A stretch of 64,000 nt of DNA, from assembly GCF_015477765.1 (NCBI RefSeq), contig NZ_JADLQQ010000003.1:1-64000 (forward strand), given 5' to 3'. Below, one piece after another: positions 37,092 through 44,927 of the stretch; the stretch's first letter is position 1, and each line of letters begins with the position of its first letter. The DNA is from Nocardia transvalensis (GTDB taxonomy: Bacteria > Actinomycetota > Actinomycetes > Mycobacteriales > Mycobacteriaceae). Made by a program: the position numbers and the translations under genes. Under the pieces are notes generated by a model, which was given only the letters and a program-made list of their open reading frames with translations, did no database searches and was not told the origin of the DNA.

Positions 37092-38909
37092 TCAGCCGAT
37101 GTCGAAGAGGTTGGGCTGGCCCGCACGGTGGCGAGCGGCGTCCATTTGGCGGAACGGTTCCAGGGCGGCGATCGTCTCGCGCTTGAACAACTGCGCGCGC
37201 TGGGCCGGGGAACCGGAGGCATCCAGGATGGCGTTGACGGCGCGGCGGCCCGCCTCGTTGGCGCCCTCCATCGTGGCCAGGTCGAAGTCGGTCTGCACGT
37301 AGTCGGCAGCCAGGAAGAAGTTGGGGATCCGGGTGGTCGCGGTCGGCCGCTTGTCCCAGGAACCGATGGTGTTGACCAGTAGCGGCTCGTCATTGTGGTT
37401 CCGGCCGCCGGACCAGGTGATCCCGGGGTCGAGCATCCACTTCGCCACGATGCCGTCGGGGAGCTGGGTGGCGCCGTCGTCGTTGAGCGCCGCGGTCAGC
37501 TGCGCCCAGGTCTCCTGGTAGATCTCGTCGCGAGTGCAGTATTTGGCGGGCTTGCCGAACAGGATGCCGGGGGTATCCCAATCGGACAGATCGATGGTCA
37601 GCCCGTCGACGATCGTGCCGTCGCCGTATGTGGACCGGTAATCGCCGGGCCAGAAGGCCTTCTGCGTATAGGAGGTCAGCCGCCACGGCGAATCGAGGTA
37701 GATGTTGTAGCCGTTGCCCAGGTTCAGCTCCTGGGTGACGAACATCTGCAGGCCGCTCATCCAGTCCATGTACAGACCGTCCATCGCGGCCAGGGCGGGG
37801 TCCTGCTGTCGCATCTGTTCCGACCACAGTCCCCGCGCCCGATCGGTCGGCACCGCGCACACATACCAGTCCGCCTCGACCGTGGCGACCGAACCGTTCG
37901 GCCGCCGTATCCGCGCGCCGGTGATCCGGCCGCCCTCGAGGTCGAAACCCTGCACCTCGTGCCCGGTATGGAACTGCACGCCGAGGTTGCGCAACAGGGC
38001 GACCCAATGATCGAGCCACACCTCGTTGGTGGGGCCGTTGAGCACCTCGTACACCTTCGGTCCGCCGGTGGCCTCGCCGAGCAGCGCGATCAGGAACGCC
38101 TCGGCCATATTGCCGATCGTCCGCGTACTGGCGACGGTCTCCTTGGCGGCCACCAGTGCCCGGGTCAGGCCGGTGGCCGCCAGGCTGCGGTACTCGGCCG
38201 ACCGGGTCTCGGCACCGACGAAGTCCCACCAGGCCATGTGCTCCCACTGGCCGAAACGCCGCTCCTCGCACGAGGTCAGGTAGGCGACGAACCGGCCGGC
38301 CAGATACATGGCCTCGGGTATCGGCACGGCATGGTTCTTGGTGAACATCTCGACCAGCACGCGCTGCCAGCCCTGCGGGGTGAGCAGTTCCTTGGGGTCG
38401 AAGTAGAACCCGAACATGAGCGGGAATCCGTCGGGCAGATTGTGGGCGCGCGGATAGCGCGGATCGCCGACCGAGAACGGCACCAGATTGTCGTAGACGC
38501 CATTGGCGTTGCCCGGCACCGGGATTCGGCGCATGGTGTCGTGCACGTGGTGGTAGAAGGCGGTGAAGCCGCGGGCGCCGTGCTCACCCGGCAGAGGGGC
38601 GCGCCCGCCGGTGGCACTGCCGGGCAGTCCGATGGTTCGGGACTTGCCGCCCAGCTCCTTGCGATCGAAAACGGTGACCTCGAAACCGCGTTCGGCCAAT
38701 TCGTGGGCGGTGGTCAGGCCACCGATGCCCGCGCCCAGCACGGCGACCTTGTTGCGAGCCGGTCCGCTGCGTCGCCGCCCGCCCGACAGCGGGGTGGCCT
38801 GTGCCACGGAACCGCCTGCGCCACTTGCCAAACCGATAGCTCCGGCAGCCGCCGCGCCGCGCAGCAGTGTGCGCCGTGACAGCGGTTGTCCCCCATGCTC
38901 GTTCGTCAC
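37092..38909 (-). CDS. Tat-exported FAD-dependent amine-oxidase-like protein
   Basis: A 605-aa flavoprotein. Residues 10-40 form a twin-arginine signal (SRRTLLRG then a long Ala/Gly-rich hydrophobic stretch ending SVAQA). The FAD dinucleotide fold is KVAVLGAGIGGLTTAHELAE at about residue 55, followed by VFDRKELGGKSRTIGLPGS, the second binding motif of the amine oxidase/carotenoid desaturase (HpnE-like) family. The C-terminus has NFFLAADYVQTDFDLATMEG, the usual second FAD contact. The substrate is unknown; the cofactor is loaded before export. A divergent TetR gene starts 117 bases away. Confidence 0.87.
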   Translation of the reverse strand: MTNEHGGQPLSRRTLLRGAAAAGAIGLASGAGGSVAQATPLSGGRRRSGPARNKVAVLGAGIGGLTTAHELAERGFEVTVFDRKELGGKSRTIGLPGSATGGRAPLPGEHGARGFTAFYHHVHDTMRRIPVPGNANGVYDNLVPFSVGDPRYPRAHNLPDGFPLMFGFYFDPKELLTPQGWQRVLVEMFTKNHAVPIPEAMYLAGRFVAYLTSCEERRFGQWEHMAWWDFVGAETRSAEYRSLAATGLTRALVAAKETVASTRTIGNMAEAFLIALLGEATGGPKVYEVLNGPTNEVWLDHWVALLRNLGVQFHTGHEVQGFDLEGGRITGARIRRPNGSVATVEADWYVCAVPTDRARGLWSEQMRQQDPALAAMDGLYMDWMSGLQMFVTQELNLGNGYNIYLDSPWRLTSYTQKAFWPGDYRSTYGDGTIVDGLTIDLSDWDTPGILFGKPAKYCTRDEIYQETWAQLTAALNDDGATQLPDGIVAKWMLDPGITWSGGRNHNDEPLLVNTIGSWDKRPTATTRIPNFFLAADYVQTDFDLATMEGANEAGRRAVNAILDASGSPAQRAQLFKRETIAALEPFRQMDAARHRAGQPNLFDIG

Positions 38910-39026
38910 CCCGACAGCCCTCTCGCAAATCTGACGATTACGATCGTCATATTTACCAGAGGTAAGCATTCGCCGCGCGATAATGGGAAACCTGCTGGAC
39001 ACCAACGTGACCGAACGGAGGATCGG

Positions 39027-39698
39027 GTGCCCGAACCCACAGGCGAGGGCGGTGCGCGGCGTCGGCCGAGCCGCCGCTACGGCGGCATCGACGCCGACAG
39101 CCGTGTCGCCGCGCGGCGCGAGCAATTGCTGCGGGCCGGGTATGAACTGCTCGGCACCAAGGGTTTCGCAGCCACCGGAGTCAAGGACATCTGCCGGGAG
39201 GCCAGGCTCACCGACCGCTACTTCTACGAATCCTTCGGCGGCACTCGGGAATTGTTCGTATCGGTCTTCGATGCGGTGGTCGAGGAGTTGTTCGATGCGG
39301 TCGCGGCGGCGGTGGCGGCGGAACCGCCCGCGGGTGACCGGAAACTGCGGGCCGGGATCGGCACCTTCCTGGAGGCGCTGGCCGACGATCGCCGCAAGCT
39401 CCGCATCGTCTTCGCCGAACCCGCCAGCGCGGGACCACAGGCCGAACAGCGCATGCAGGAGACACTGCGCCGATTCGCCGCGCTGGTCGCCGACACCGCC
39501 CGACGCGCGCGGCCGGCCGCGGTGCCCGACAACGTCATCGAGGTTTACGCGCACTCCGTGGTCGGCATGCTGCAGCGGGTCATCACCGAAAAACAGGAGG
39601 GCCACCTCCGCTTGCCGATGACCGATCTCATCGACCTCTGCACCACCCTGGCGGCCGCCGGCCTGCGCGCTCTCTACCTCGCCGACACTCGCGAGTGA
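39027..39698 (+). CDS. TetR-family regulator
   Basis: A 223-aa regulator. Helix-turn-helix at about residues 32-78: AARREQLLRAGYELLGTKGF then VKDICREARLTDRYFYESFG. The GTG start is preceded by GGAGG at good spacing. It is divergent from the Tat-exported FAD oxidoreductase gene, the most likely target. The ligand domain ends with a typical helix LIDLCTTLAAAGLRALYLAD. Confidence 0.92.
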   Translation: MPEPTGEGGARRRPSRRYGGIDADSRVAARREQLLRAGYELLGTKGFAATGVKDICREARLTDRYFYESFGGTRELFVSVFDAVVEELFDAVAAAVAAEPPAGDRKLRAGIGTFLEALADDRRKLRIVFAEPASAGPQAEQRMQETLRRFAALVADTARRARPAAVPDNVIEVYAHSVVGMLQRVITEKQEGHLRLPMTDLIDLCTTLAAAGLRALYLADTRE

Positions 39699-39777
39699 TT
39701 CGGCTCGCGTTGCGCCGCATGGGCGTTCCCGCACTGGGTATCCGGCGGGCGTATATCCCCCATAGGAGGTGTCTTCA

Positions 39778-40257
39778 ATGACTAGTTGGCTTACTCGCTT
39801 TGCGGTGTCCGCGGTCGTGGCCGGAGCGGCAGCGGTTGCCTCGGCAGGGCAGGCGGCAGCGGGGCCGGGCAGCGTGTGGATCAACGGCAATATGCAGGTG
39901 CTGGGCATGAATGTCCTGCACGTCGAGGCGCAGGGAACGGGGGACGGCCCGGCCACAGGCACTTATATGGCCAACGCCCAACTCGGGAATATGCCGCTGC
40001 CGGTGCGGGTCACCGGTCCGGTCACCTGCCTGCGGATCCAGGGCAACACGGTGTCACTGGTCTACCCGATCACCACCGCCCAGCCGATCATGGTGTTCGC
40101 ACCCGACTCGATGGCCATCCAGATCACCGTCCGCAAGGGTCAGGCCGGTCAGCCGAACATGATCGGTTACGGCGTGCCCATGCCGACGAACATGTTCCGA
40201 GACTGCATGCCGGGTCCGACGCCGATGGTGTTCGATGGGACTATCAACATCAGCTAG
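39778..40257 (+). CDS. Small secreted protein
   Basis: A 159-aa protein with a Sec signal peptide (TSWLTRFAVSAVVAGAAAVA, cleavage after AGQAAA) and a compact beta-rich mature part with two cysteines (CLRIQGNTVSLVYPITTAQP; FRDCMPGPTPM) that could form a disulfide. AGGAGGT precedes the ATG. Similar short secreted proteins with a 'G.....G..G..V.C' beta pattern are common in mycobacteria and Nocardia; function unknown. Confidence 0.8.
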   Translation: MTSWLTRFAVSAVVAGAAAVASAGQAAAGPGSVWINGNMQVLGMNVLHVEAQGTGDGPATGTYMANAQLGNMPLPVRVTGPVTCLRIQGNTVSLVYPITTAQPIMVFAPDSMAIQITVRKGQAGQPNMIGYGVPMPTNMFRDCMPGPTPMVFDGTINIS

Positions 40258-40301
40258 CCGAAATACTCGAACTGATGTTCGAATTCCGGTAACGTCGGTG
40301 C

Positions 40302-40496
40302 ATGCCTCTCGACCACCACATCCAGTTCGCACAACTGTGGCTGGAGCAGGTGCGCGACCGCCTCGCCGCCGCAGCAGCCACCAGCGACCCCCTCGGCCCG
40401 GAACAACTCAACATCCTCTCCGGCAAGGTAGCCGAGGGCCTCCGCATCTTCACCGAACTCACCCGCGAAACCAGGCAGGACGAAACAGCAGCCTGA
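40302..40496 (+). CDS. Small conserved-looking hypothetical protein
   Basis: A 64-aa helical protein, PLDHHIQFAQLWLEQVRDRL followed by an Ala-rich linker and LNILSGKVAEGLRIFTELTR. Composition and codon use look native. It ends 23 bases before the terminator that originally belonged to the tRNA-Ser gene. Function unknown. Confidence 0.6.
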   Translation: MPLDHHIQFAQLWLEQVRDRLAAAAATSDPLGPEQLNILSGKVAEGLRIFTELTRETRQDETAA

Positions 40497-40519
40497 CCGA
40501 CTGCCTCCGGATATGAAAA

Positions 40520-40544
40520 AGCCCCTGACCATCGGTCAGGGGCT
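40520..40544 (-). terminator. Ancestral tRNA-Ser(CGA) terminator displaced by the element
   Basis: Arms AGCCCCTGACC and GGTCAGGGGCT with a 3-base loop and, on the minus strand, a T-run. The same AAAAAGCCCCTGACC sequence occurs after the intact tRNA at 51.17 kb. Its position beside attL shows it was the original terminator of the tRNA before integration. Confidence 0.8.
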
Positions 40545-40546
40545 GA

Positions 40547-40572
40547 GGCGGTGGCGGAGGGATTTGAACCCT
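40547..40572. repeat. attL core
   Basis: Twenty-six bases identical to the 3' end of tRNA-Ser(CGA) (core starting GGCGGTGGCGGAGGG). Sequence diverges from the tRNA immediately to the right, where the element begins. Confidence 0.9.
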
Positions 40573-40972
40573 ATCCGCCACCCCAGGTCAGGGGCGGAAA
40601 TTCCGCCTGAGCTGCAAAATCACAGCACTGTCATTCACACTCGATCACCCCCGATCTGGGGCCGTTGTTGGGAAATCGTTAGGAATGAACGGCAAGGTTC
40701 CCGCAGGTCAAACCGCACGACAATCGGTCAGTGCGCACGCCCAGAATCAGGCGTGATCCGACCCGCCTTCGCGCGTCATCTACCTGCGCCTCGTCTTCAG
40801 CCAAACACTCGATCACGCTGAAACCGTGCCGCAAAGCGTGCACAGATCCGACCGGATTACCGACGCTGACCAGCCCCGACGACGTTGACCCGAGGTCACT
40901 GACGCAGCAACCGCTTAGCGCGCCAGGACCTTCGGGTGTACGTAGGGCCGATTCGGTCGTAGCCTCGGGTAT
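40573..40972. promoter_or_regulatory. Left end of the element with integrase arm-type sites
   Basis: Four hundred bases without a gene. At 40667-40685 two GTTGGGAA-like octamers (GTTGGGAA, GTTAGGAA) stand 11 bases apart; a near-identical pair stands at 51120-51138 at the other end. This is the arrangement expected of integrase arm-type binding sites. The promoter for the XRE/TPR gene should also lie here; no strong ribosome site precedes that gene, so its mRNA could be leaderless. Confidence 0.6.
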
Positions 40973-42205
40973 ATGGGCGATATCCCGCCGAACGAGGTAG
41001 GTCGCAGGTTGCGCGAGATCCGGGCGTGGCGTGGGCTCACCCTGGAAGCGGCAGCGGGACTTGCGGGCCTCTCCTTCGGCTATCTCGGCCGCCTCGAACG
41101 CGGCGAGCAGGCGCTGACGAACCGTCGCACCCTCGAGGCGCTGGCCCACGCCTTGCGCGTGGCACCTTCGGAGTTCACCGGTCGTCCGTGGGAAACGCCG
41201 GACGGTCCCGGAACGGAAGCTTATGCAGGCGTCATCGCGATAGAAAACGCGCTCGACGTGTGCCAGCTCGGAGACGATCCCGGTACGCCGGTTCGGGAGT
41301 GGGCGGAAGTGCGTGCCGATCTCGCTCGGCTGGAAAGCGTGCGTGCGGCGGCCGACTACCAGGCGGTTGGCGACCAGTCCCCCGGGCTCCTAATGGAGCT
41401 GCACGCCCTGTACGTCCGGCGGCCGGAACTACGCAAAGAGATCCTTGTCGGAATGATCGGCTGCTACTTCGCAATGATGATGACCGCGAAGCGCCTAGGT
41501 GTTCGCGGGCTCCCGCTGCTGGCGGCCAGTTACGCCCAAAACTGCGCGGAGGAACTCGATTCCCCCGCGTGGCGAGGGGCAACGACATGGATGCGCGGCA
41601 ACGTCGCTGGCTCGCTGTCGCGGCCTCAGCAATACCGTCGCGCAGTCACCTTGGCGGATGAGCTGACCGACAGCTTGAATGACCCCAACGTTGTTCAGGC
41701 GTATGGAATGCTGCACCTCTCGGCAGCATTCGCGTCCGCCGTGCAGGCCGATCGGGACACCGCCGAGACCCACCTTAACGAAGCGGCGGCCATAGCTGGG
41801 CGTATGGATACGGACGTGGGAAAGTTCGGGCGCATGTGGTTCGGCAGGGTCAACGTAGCCTTGTGGCGAGCAACTATTGGCATGGAACTTGGCGACGGAC
41901 CGAAAGCCGTCGAAGCTACACGCGGGATCGCTATCGAGTCCATACCCTCCACTGCTCGTCTCGCCAGCTTCTACGCCGATTCCGGGCGCGTGATGCTCGC
42001 GGAACCGAAAACGCGGGACCAGGGATTGGCGACGCTACTGAAGGCCGAACAGCTTGCACCGCAACGGGTTCGGAGTGACTTCTTCGTCCGTGAGGCAGTG
42101 GCCGATCAGTTGCGTGCTGCACGCCGGGATGCGGGCGGGCGGGAGCTGCGCGGCCTGGCCTGGCGGCTGGGTATCGCGCCGGAACCCGGCTCACGACCGA
42201 ACTGA
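40973..42205 (+). CDS. XRE regulator with TPR-like C-terminal domain
   Basis: A 410-aa regulator. Residues about 8-70 form an XRE helix-turn-helix (VGRRLREIRAWRGLTLEAAA then FGYLGRLERGEQALTNRRTL). The remaining 340 residues are helical repeats with alternating small residues (for example YGMLHLSAAFASAVQADRDT, AETHLNEAAAIAGRMDTD), as in actinomycete and Firmicute peptide-sensing regulators. It is the first gene from attL and transcribed opposite to the capsid operon; it may be the element's repressor or its switch for helper-phage sensing. Role inferred from position. Confidence 0.82.
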   Translation: MGDIPPNEVGRRLREIRAWRGLTLEAAAGLAGLSFGYLGRLERGEQALTNRRTLEALAHALRVAPSEFTGRPWETPDGPGTEAYAGVIAIENALDVCQLGDDPGTPVREWAEVRADLARLESVRAAADYQAVGDQSPGLLMELHALYVRRPELRKEILVGMIGCYFAMMMTAKRLGVRGLPLLAASYAQNCAEELDSPAWRGATTWMRGNVAGSLSRPQQYRRAVTLADELTDSLNDPNVVQAYGMLHLSAAFASAVQADRDTAETHLNEAAAIAGRMDTDVGKFGRMWFGRVNVALWRATIGMELGDGPKAVEATRGIAIESIPSTARLASFYADSGRVMLAEPKTRDQGLATLLKAEQLAPQRVRSDFFVREAVADQLRAARRDAGGRELRGLAWRLGIAPEPGSRPN

Positions 42206-42361
42206 GAGTCGCCTCTGTCCTTTCAGGACAAACCTGAGGTGGTCTCGGTCATAGCGTTGGTTCTGGGCCTCGACGCCGGGATGAATGCGACCGTATGAGA
42301 CCCCCGGTTCCGGCCACACCTTAGCGTCGAGTGCCCTTCCAACGATCGGGAGGGCGGTGCG

Positions 42362-42583
42362 ATGGGCGAGAACGGCGGGCTTCCGCAACGGGTGGTGCGC
42401 GTCGATGTCGGCGGGGGGAGATATCCCACGCTGATGTACATGGCACCGCCTGATGTCATTGTGCGATTCCTTACCGCGCTGCGGCTGTGGAATCCCGGCT
42501 ACGAGGTGGAGATCGAACCCCTCGAGGATGACGAGCATGTGCCGCCGTGGCCGGTGTGGTGCTTGCGCGCGTGGGAGAACTGA
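42362..42583 (+). CDS. Small accessory protein of the element
   Basis: A 73-aa protein, NGGLPQRVVRVDVGGGRYPT ... PPDVIVRFLTALRLWNPGYE ... DDEHVPPWPVWCLRAW, with a GGGAGG ribosome site. The Trp-rich C-terminus is notable. No family recognised. It is followed 2 bases later by another small gene; together with a third they form a compact cassette, the typical position of interference or accessory genes in phage satellites. Confidence 0.6.
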   Translation: MGENGGLPQRVVRVDVGGGRYPTLMYMAPPDVIVRFLTALRLWNPGYEVEIEPLEDDEHVPPWPVWCLRAWEN

Positions 42584-42585
42584 CC

Positions 42586-42849
42586 GTGAGCACCGGTGAG
42601 GTTGTCCATCTCGGTCCGATCCGGCCCGAGCACGTCAGCGACGGGTGGCGACTCGAGGGCGACGAGAGCGGCGGGTGGTGGCTGTCCAAGCGGCTCGGTG
42701 ACAGGGTGGCCACGATCAGGGGAACGACGCCGACAACGTGCGCGTGGAGCGTCTACCGGGCAGGCGGCCGGTTACTGCGTGAAGCGTCGTCCTATGACGT
42801 GGAGGAAGCGAAAGCGCTGGCCGACGAGTGGATTCGGGAGTACCGGTGA
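42586..42849 (+). CDS. Small accessory protein of the element
   Basis: An 87-aa protein starting at a GTG 2 bases after the previous stop. It reads VHLGPIRPEHVSDGWRLEGD ... WWLSKRLGDRVATIRGT ... ASSYDVEEAKALADEWIREY, a small alpha/beta protein ending in an amphipathic helix; the last segment resembles short phage proteins of the 'DUF' type without known role. Its stop overlaps the next GTG (GTGA). Confidence 0.6.
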   Translation: MSTGEVVHLGPIRPEHVSDGWRLEGDESGGWWLSKRLGDRVATIRGTTPTTCAWSVYRAGGRLLREASSYDVEEAKALADEWIREYR

Positions 42850-43010
42850 CCGGCTGCCAGCTGCTCGGCCTGACGATGGCGGTCGGCCTGCCGCTGGCGG
42901 TGCTCGTCGGCGCGCTGTTCTGGCCGCAACGGATACCGAAGGACAAGACCGTGGAGGCGATCCGGCGACGCATCGAAGACGAAGACGAGTGGGACACCTA
43001 CGGCGAATAG
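42846..43010 (+). CDS. Small membrane protein of the element
   Basis: A 54-aa protein starting at a GTG that overlaps the preceding stop. One hydrophobic helix (LLGLTMAVGLPLAVLVGALF) is followed by a charged tail (KDKTVEAIRRRIEDEDEWDT). A holin-like or superinfection-exclusion role can be imagined but a single helix with acidic tail decides nothing. It ends 6 bases before the convergent end of the capsid operon. Confidence 0.6.
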   Translation: MTGCQLLGLTMAVGLPLAVLVGALFWPQRIPKDKTVEAIRRRIEDEDEWDTYGE

Positions 43011-43016
43011 TGGATG

Positions 43017-43367
43017 TCATTGCGCCCGTTTCCGGTACCGGTTGAGGACGTAGGTTTCGGCGAGTGACCAGCCGGTGAACGCGCTGCTGAACTGGCGGGT
43101 GAACGGTCCGACAGTGTCGGTGTGCTGAAGTTGTTCGGGATTGGCGGCGGTTCGCGCGGTTGCGGTGATGAGCACCGCAGCAAGGTCGTCGGCAACGTCG
43201 ATTCCGCCGAGTGGCGGTGTCGGCTGCACGGCAGCGAATCCTCTGTTGCGGGTGTAGGCGCGCGCCAGCGCGGCGACGACGGTCAGGTGTTTGCCGCACA
43301 GGGTGACGAATGCCGCGTCCCCCGACTTGCCGAGGAACGCGGCGATGTCGGCACCTTCGACGATCAC
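43017..43367 (-). CDS. Head-tail connector (gp6-like) protein
   Basis: A 116-aa helical protein: IVEGADIAAFLGKSGDAAFV, then LARAYTRNRGF, DDLAAVLITATARTAANPEQ, GWSLAETYVLNRYRKRAQ. The pattern of four helices and the closing 'L-N-R-Y-R' is that of phage gp6-like head-completion adaptors, which close the portal ring and receive the tail. Starts with a GTG overlapping the capsid stop. It is the last gene of the structural operon; no tail gene follows. For a satellite this would be the adaptor to a helper's tail. Confidence 0.7.
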   Translation of the reverse strand: MIVEGADIAAFLGKSGDAAFVTLCGKHLTVVAALARAYTRNRGFAAVQPTPPLGGIDVADDLAAVLITATARTAANPEQLQHTDTVGPFTRQFSSAFTGWSLAETYVLNRYRKRAQ

Positions 43368-44197
43368 GGCACGTCCGTGAGGACGATGACCCCTTGGGGG
43401 TGCAGCAGGCCGAGGTCGTATCGGGTGACCACGCGGATGGCTTGTTCGTCGTACTCGGCGTAGCGCTCGGACAGCAGTGTCACGCTGGGGGCGAGGTCGC
43501 GGGCAACGGCTACCTGGGACATGTCGATCAGCACGGCCTTGCCGACGGAGAGCTTGTTGGTCACGGTGACCGGGATGCCGAATAGCCGGTAGGTCACGTC
43601 CTTGGTGATGTCGCTTTCGAGGATGTAGCGGCCGGTGGTGTCTTTGAGCTTGCGGAGCGCGATGAAGTCTTGGCCGTTGAGGAACCACCTGTTCGGGGTG
43701 ACTTCGGCGGCGGAGGCGAGCGCGATGGCGTCCAGCAGCGAGTTCGGGTTGGCCACGTCCAGGACACCGGTTTGGACGCCGGTCTGGTTGATGATGCCCT
43801 TGACGGTGTTCGCGGCCCCGTCACCGATCAGCAGCGCAGTGTCGAGCTTGTTGCCCACATCCTTGACCAGTCGGGCCTTCAGCGTGGCGTCCAGGCCGAT
43901 AACCGACTGTCGCACAAGCTCATTGGAGAATCGGATCAACGTCTTGATGCTCTTGAGCGTCGAGGGCAGCAGGGTGACTTCACCGAACTGAACGTCCGCC
44001 TCGGGGATCAGGCCGGACTCGGCCACCCAACCAGGGTTGCTACCGGCGGTCAGCTTCGGGATGCGCAGGGTGCTGTTGGTGTCGAAGATCCTCGGTCCGG
44101 CGGCCAGTACGACGCTGGCCGCTTCGAGCGGCTGCACGAGTAGTCCGGCGATTTGGGATTGAAGCAATGTGGGGTTGGCGGCGGTCGTTTCGACCAT
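43364..44197 (-). CDS. Major capsid protein, HK97 fold
   Basis: A 277-aa HK97-type capsid protein. Recognisable pieces are the A-domain start PTLLQSQIAGLLVQPLEAAS, WVAESGLIPEADVQFGEVTL, the P-domain spine helix (ELVRQSVIGLDATLKARLVK) with LDTALLIGDG, and the end FGIPVTVTNKLSVGKAVLID ... VVTRYDLGLLHPQGVIVLTD. No N-terminal delta domain is present, consistent with the separate scaffold gene upstream. AAGGA precedes the ATG. Confidence 0.92.
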   Translation of the reverse strand: MVETTAANPTLLQSQIAGLLVQPLEAASVVLAAGPRIFDTNSTLRIPKLTAGSNPGWVAESGLIPEADVQFGEVTLLPSTLKSIKTLIRFSNELVRQSVIGLDATLKARLVKDVGNKLDTALLIGDGAANTVKGIINQTGVQTGVLDVANPNSLLDAIALASAAEVTPNRWFLNGQDFIALRKLKDTTGRYILESDITKDVTYRLFGIPVTVTNKLSVGKAVLIDMSQVAVARDLAPSVTLLSERYAEYDEQAIRVVTRYDLGLLHPQGVIVLTDVP

Positions 44198-44337
44198 GGG
44201 AATGTCCTTACAGGCGTAGGGGTTTCGGGCTCCCACTGCCACCAGGACAAGCGAAGGGGCCGCGCGCCAGGCGCGACCCCTTCACCATACCGGACAGACC
44301 ATTTTGCGCGATCCCGCAAAATTCGCAGCATGAGGGA

Positions 44338-44514
44338 CTAGTCATCCTCGGCCCACGGGTGCCCTCGCGGAGTCACCTTCGGTGCAGGAGCGGCGGCGAC
44401 GACGAGCGCGTAGGCGCGGGCCAGTGATTCGAGGCTGGGTGTATTGGCCGAAGCTGCGTTGTCCTTGATCGCGGTCAGCAGTGCCTCGGCGGTCTGTGCC
44501 TTCAGGTCGTCCAT
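44338..44514 (-). CDS. Small protein between scaffold and capsid genes
   Basis: A 58-aa protein, DDLKAQTAEALLTAIKDNAA followed by SLESLARAYALVVAAA and a basic-then-acidic tail. A GTG three codons upstream overlaps the scaffold stop and is an alternative start. Two short helices only. In tailed-phage head modules this spot often holds a capsid decoration or assembly factor; nothing in the sequence proves it. Confidence 0.6.
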   Translation of the reverse strand: MDDLKAQTAEALLTAIKDNAASANTPSLESLARAYALVVAAAPAPKVTPRGHPWAEDD

Positions 44515-44519
44515 GGTGT

Positions 44520-44927
44520 TCACCGTGCCCGTTCCCGCAACAGGCTCGCGAGGTCGACTGTAGAGGTCGACGGGGCCGCGCCCTGCCCGATGTCGCCGAC
44601 CGGTGTGCGGGTGGCCAGGTGGGGTTTTCTCGCCAGCAGCGCGTCTATCGCGGTGGTCATCTTCTCCGTGTCGGTCAGGTGGTCCGGATCGAACGGGAGG
44701 TCTGTCGGATCGGCCAGTCTTCCGGTGGCGCGGACTAGTTCGGCGTGGAGACGCTGTGCGTATTCGTCGGCTCGCCCGGCGCGCTGACGATACTTGGCGT
44801 TCTCGTCGCGGAGCTTCTCCACGTACGAGCGCGGGAACATGTCCGTAGGCACGGTGTCGTCGGTCGGCGCGGTGTCGGCGGTCTCGGTCGTGTCGGAGGG
44901 GGTGGAGGCGTCGTTGTCGTCAGGCAT
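44520..44927 (-). CDS. Capsid scaffold protein
   Basis: A 135-aa acidic protein: a disordered Asp/Thr-rich N-terminus, a coiled-coil helix FPRSYVEKLRDENAKYRQRA (the usual scaffold signature), then RADEYAQRLHAELVRATGRL and a short C-terminal helix SLLRERAR. It lies between portal and capsid genes, the classic position. Overlaps the portal stop by 8 bases. With no protease gene in the element, the scaffold is either expelled intact or cleaved by a helper enzyme. Confidence 0.82.
   Translation of the reverse strand: MPDDNDASTPSDTTETADTAPTDDTVPTDMFPRSYVEKLRDENAKYRQRAGRADEYAQRLHAELVRATGRLADPTDLPFDPDHLTDTEKMTTAIDALLARKPHLATRTPVGDIGQGAAPSTSTVDLASLLRERAR

Noticed and set aside
42846..43010. Holin gene of the satellite
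   Set aside because: Only one hydrophobic helix and an acidic tail, no endolysin nearby; not enough to call lysis function.
43368..43688. N-terminal extension of the connector gene into the capsid gene
   Set aside because: The extension is Arg/Pro/His-rich shadow sequence; the GTG overlapping the capsid stop gives a normal connector length.
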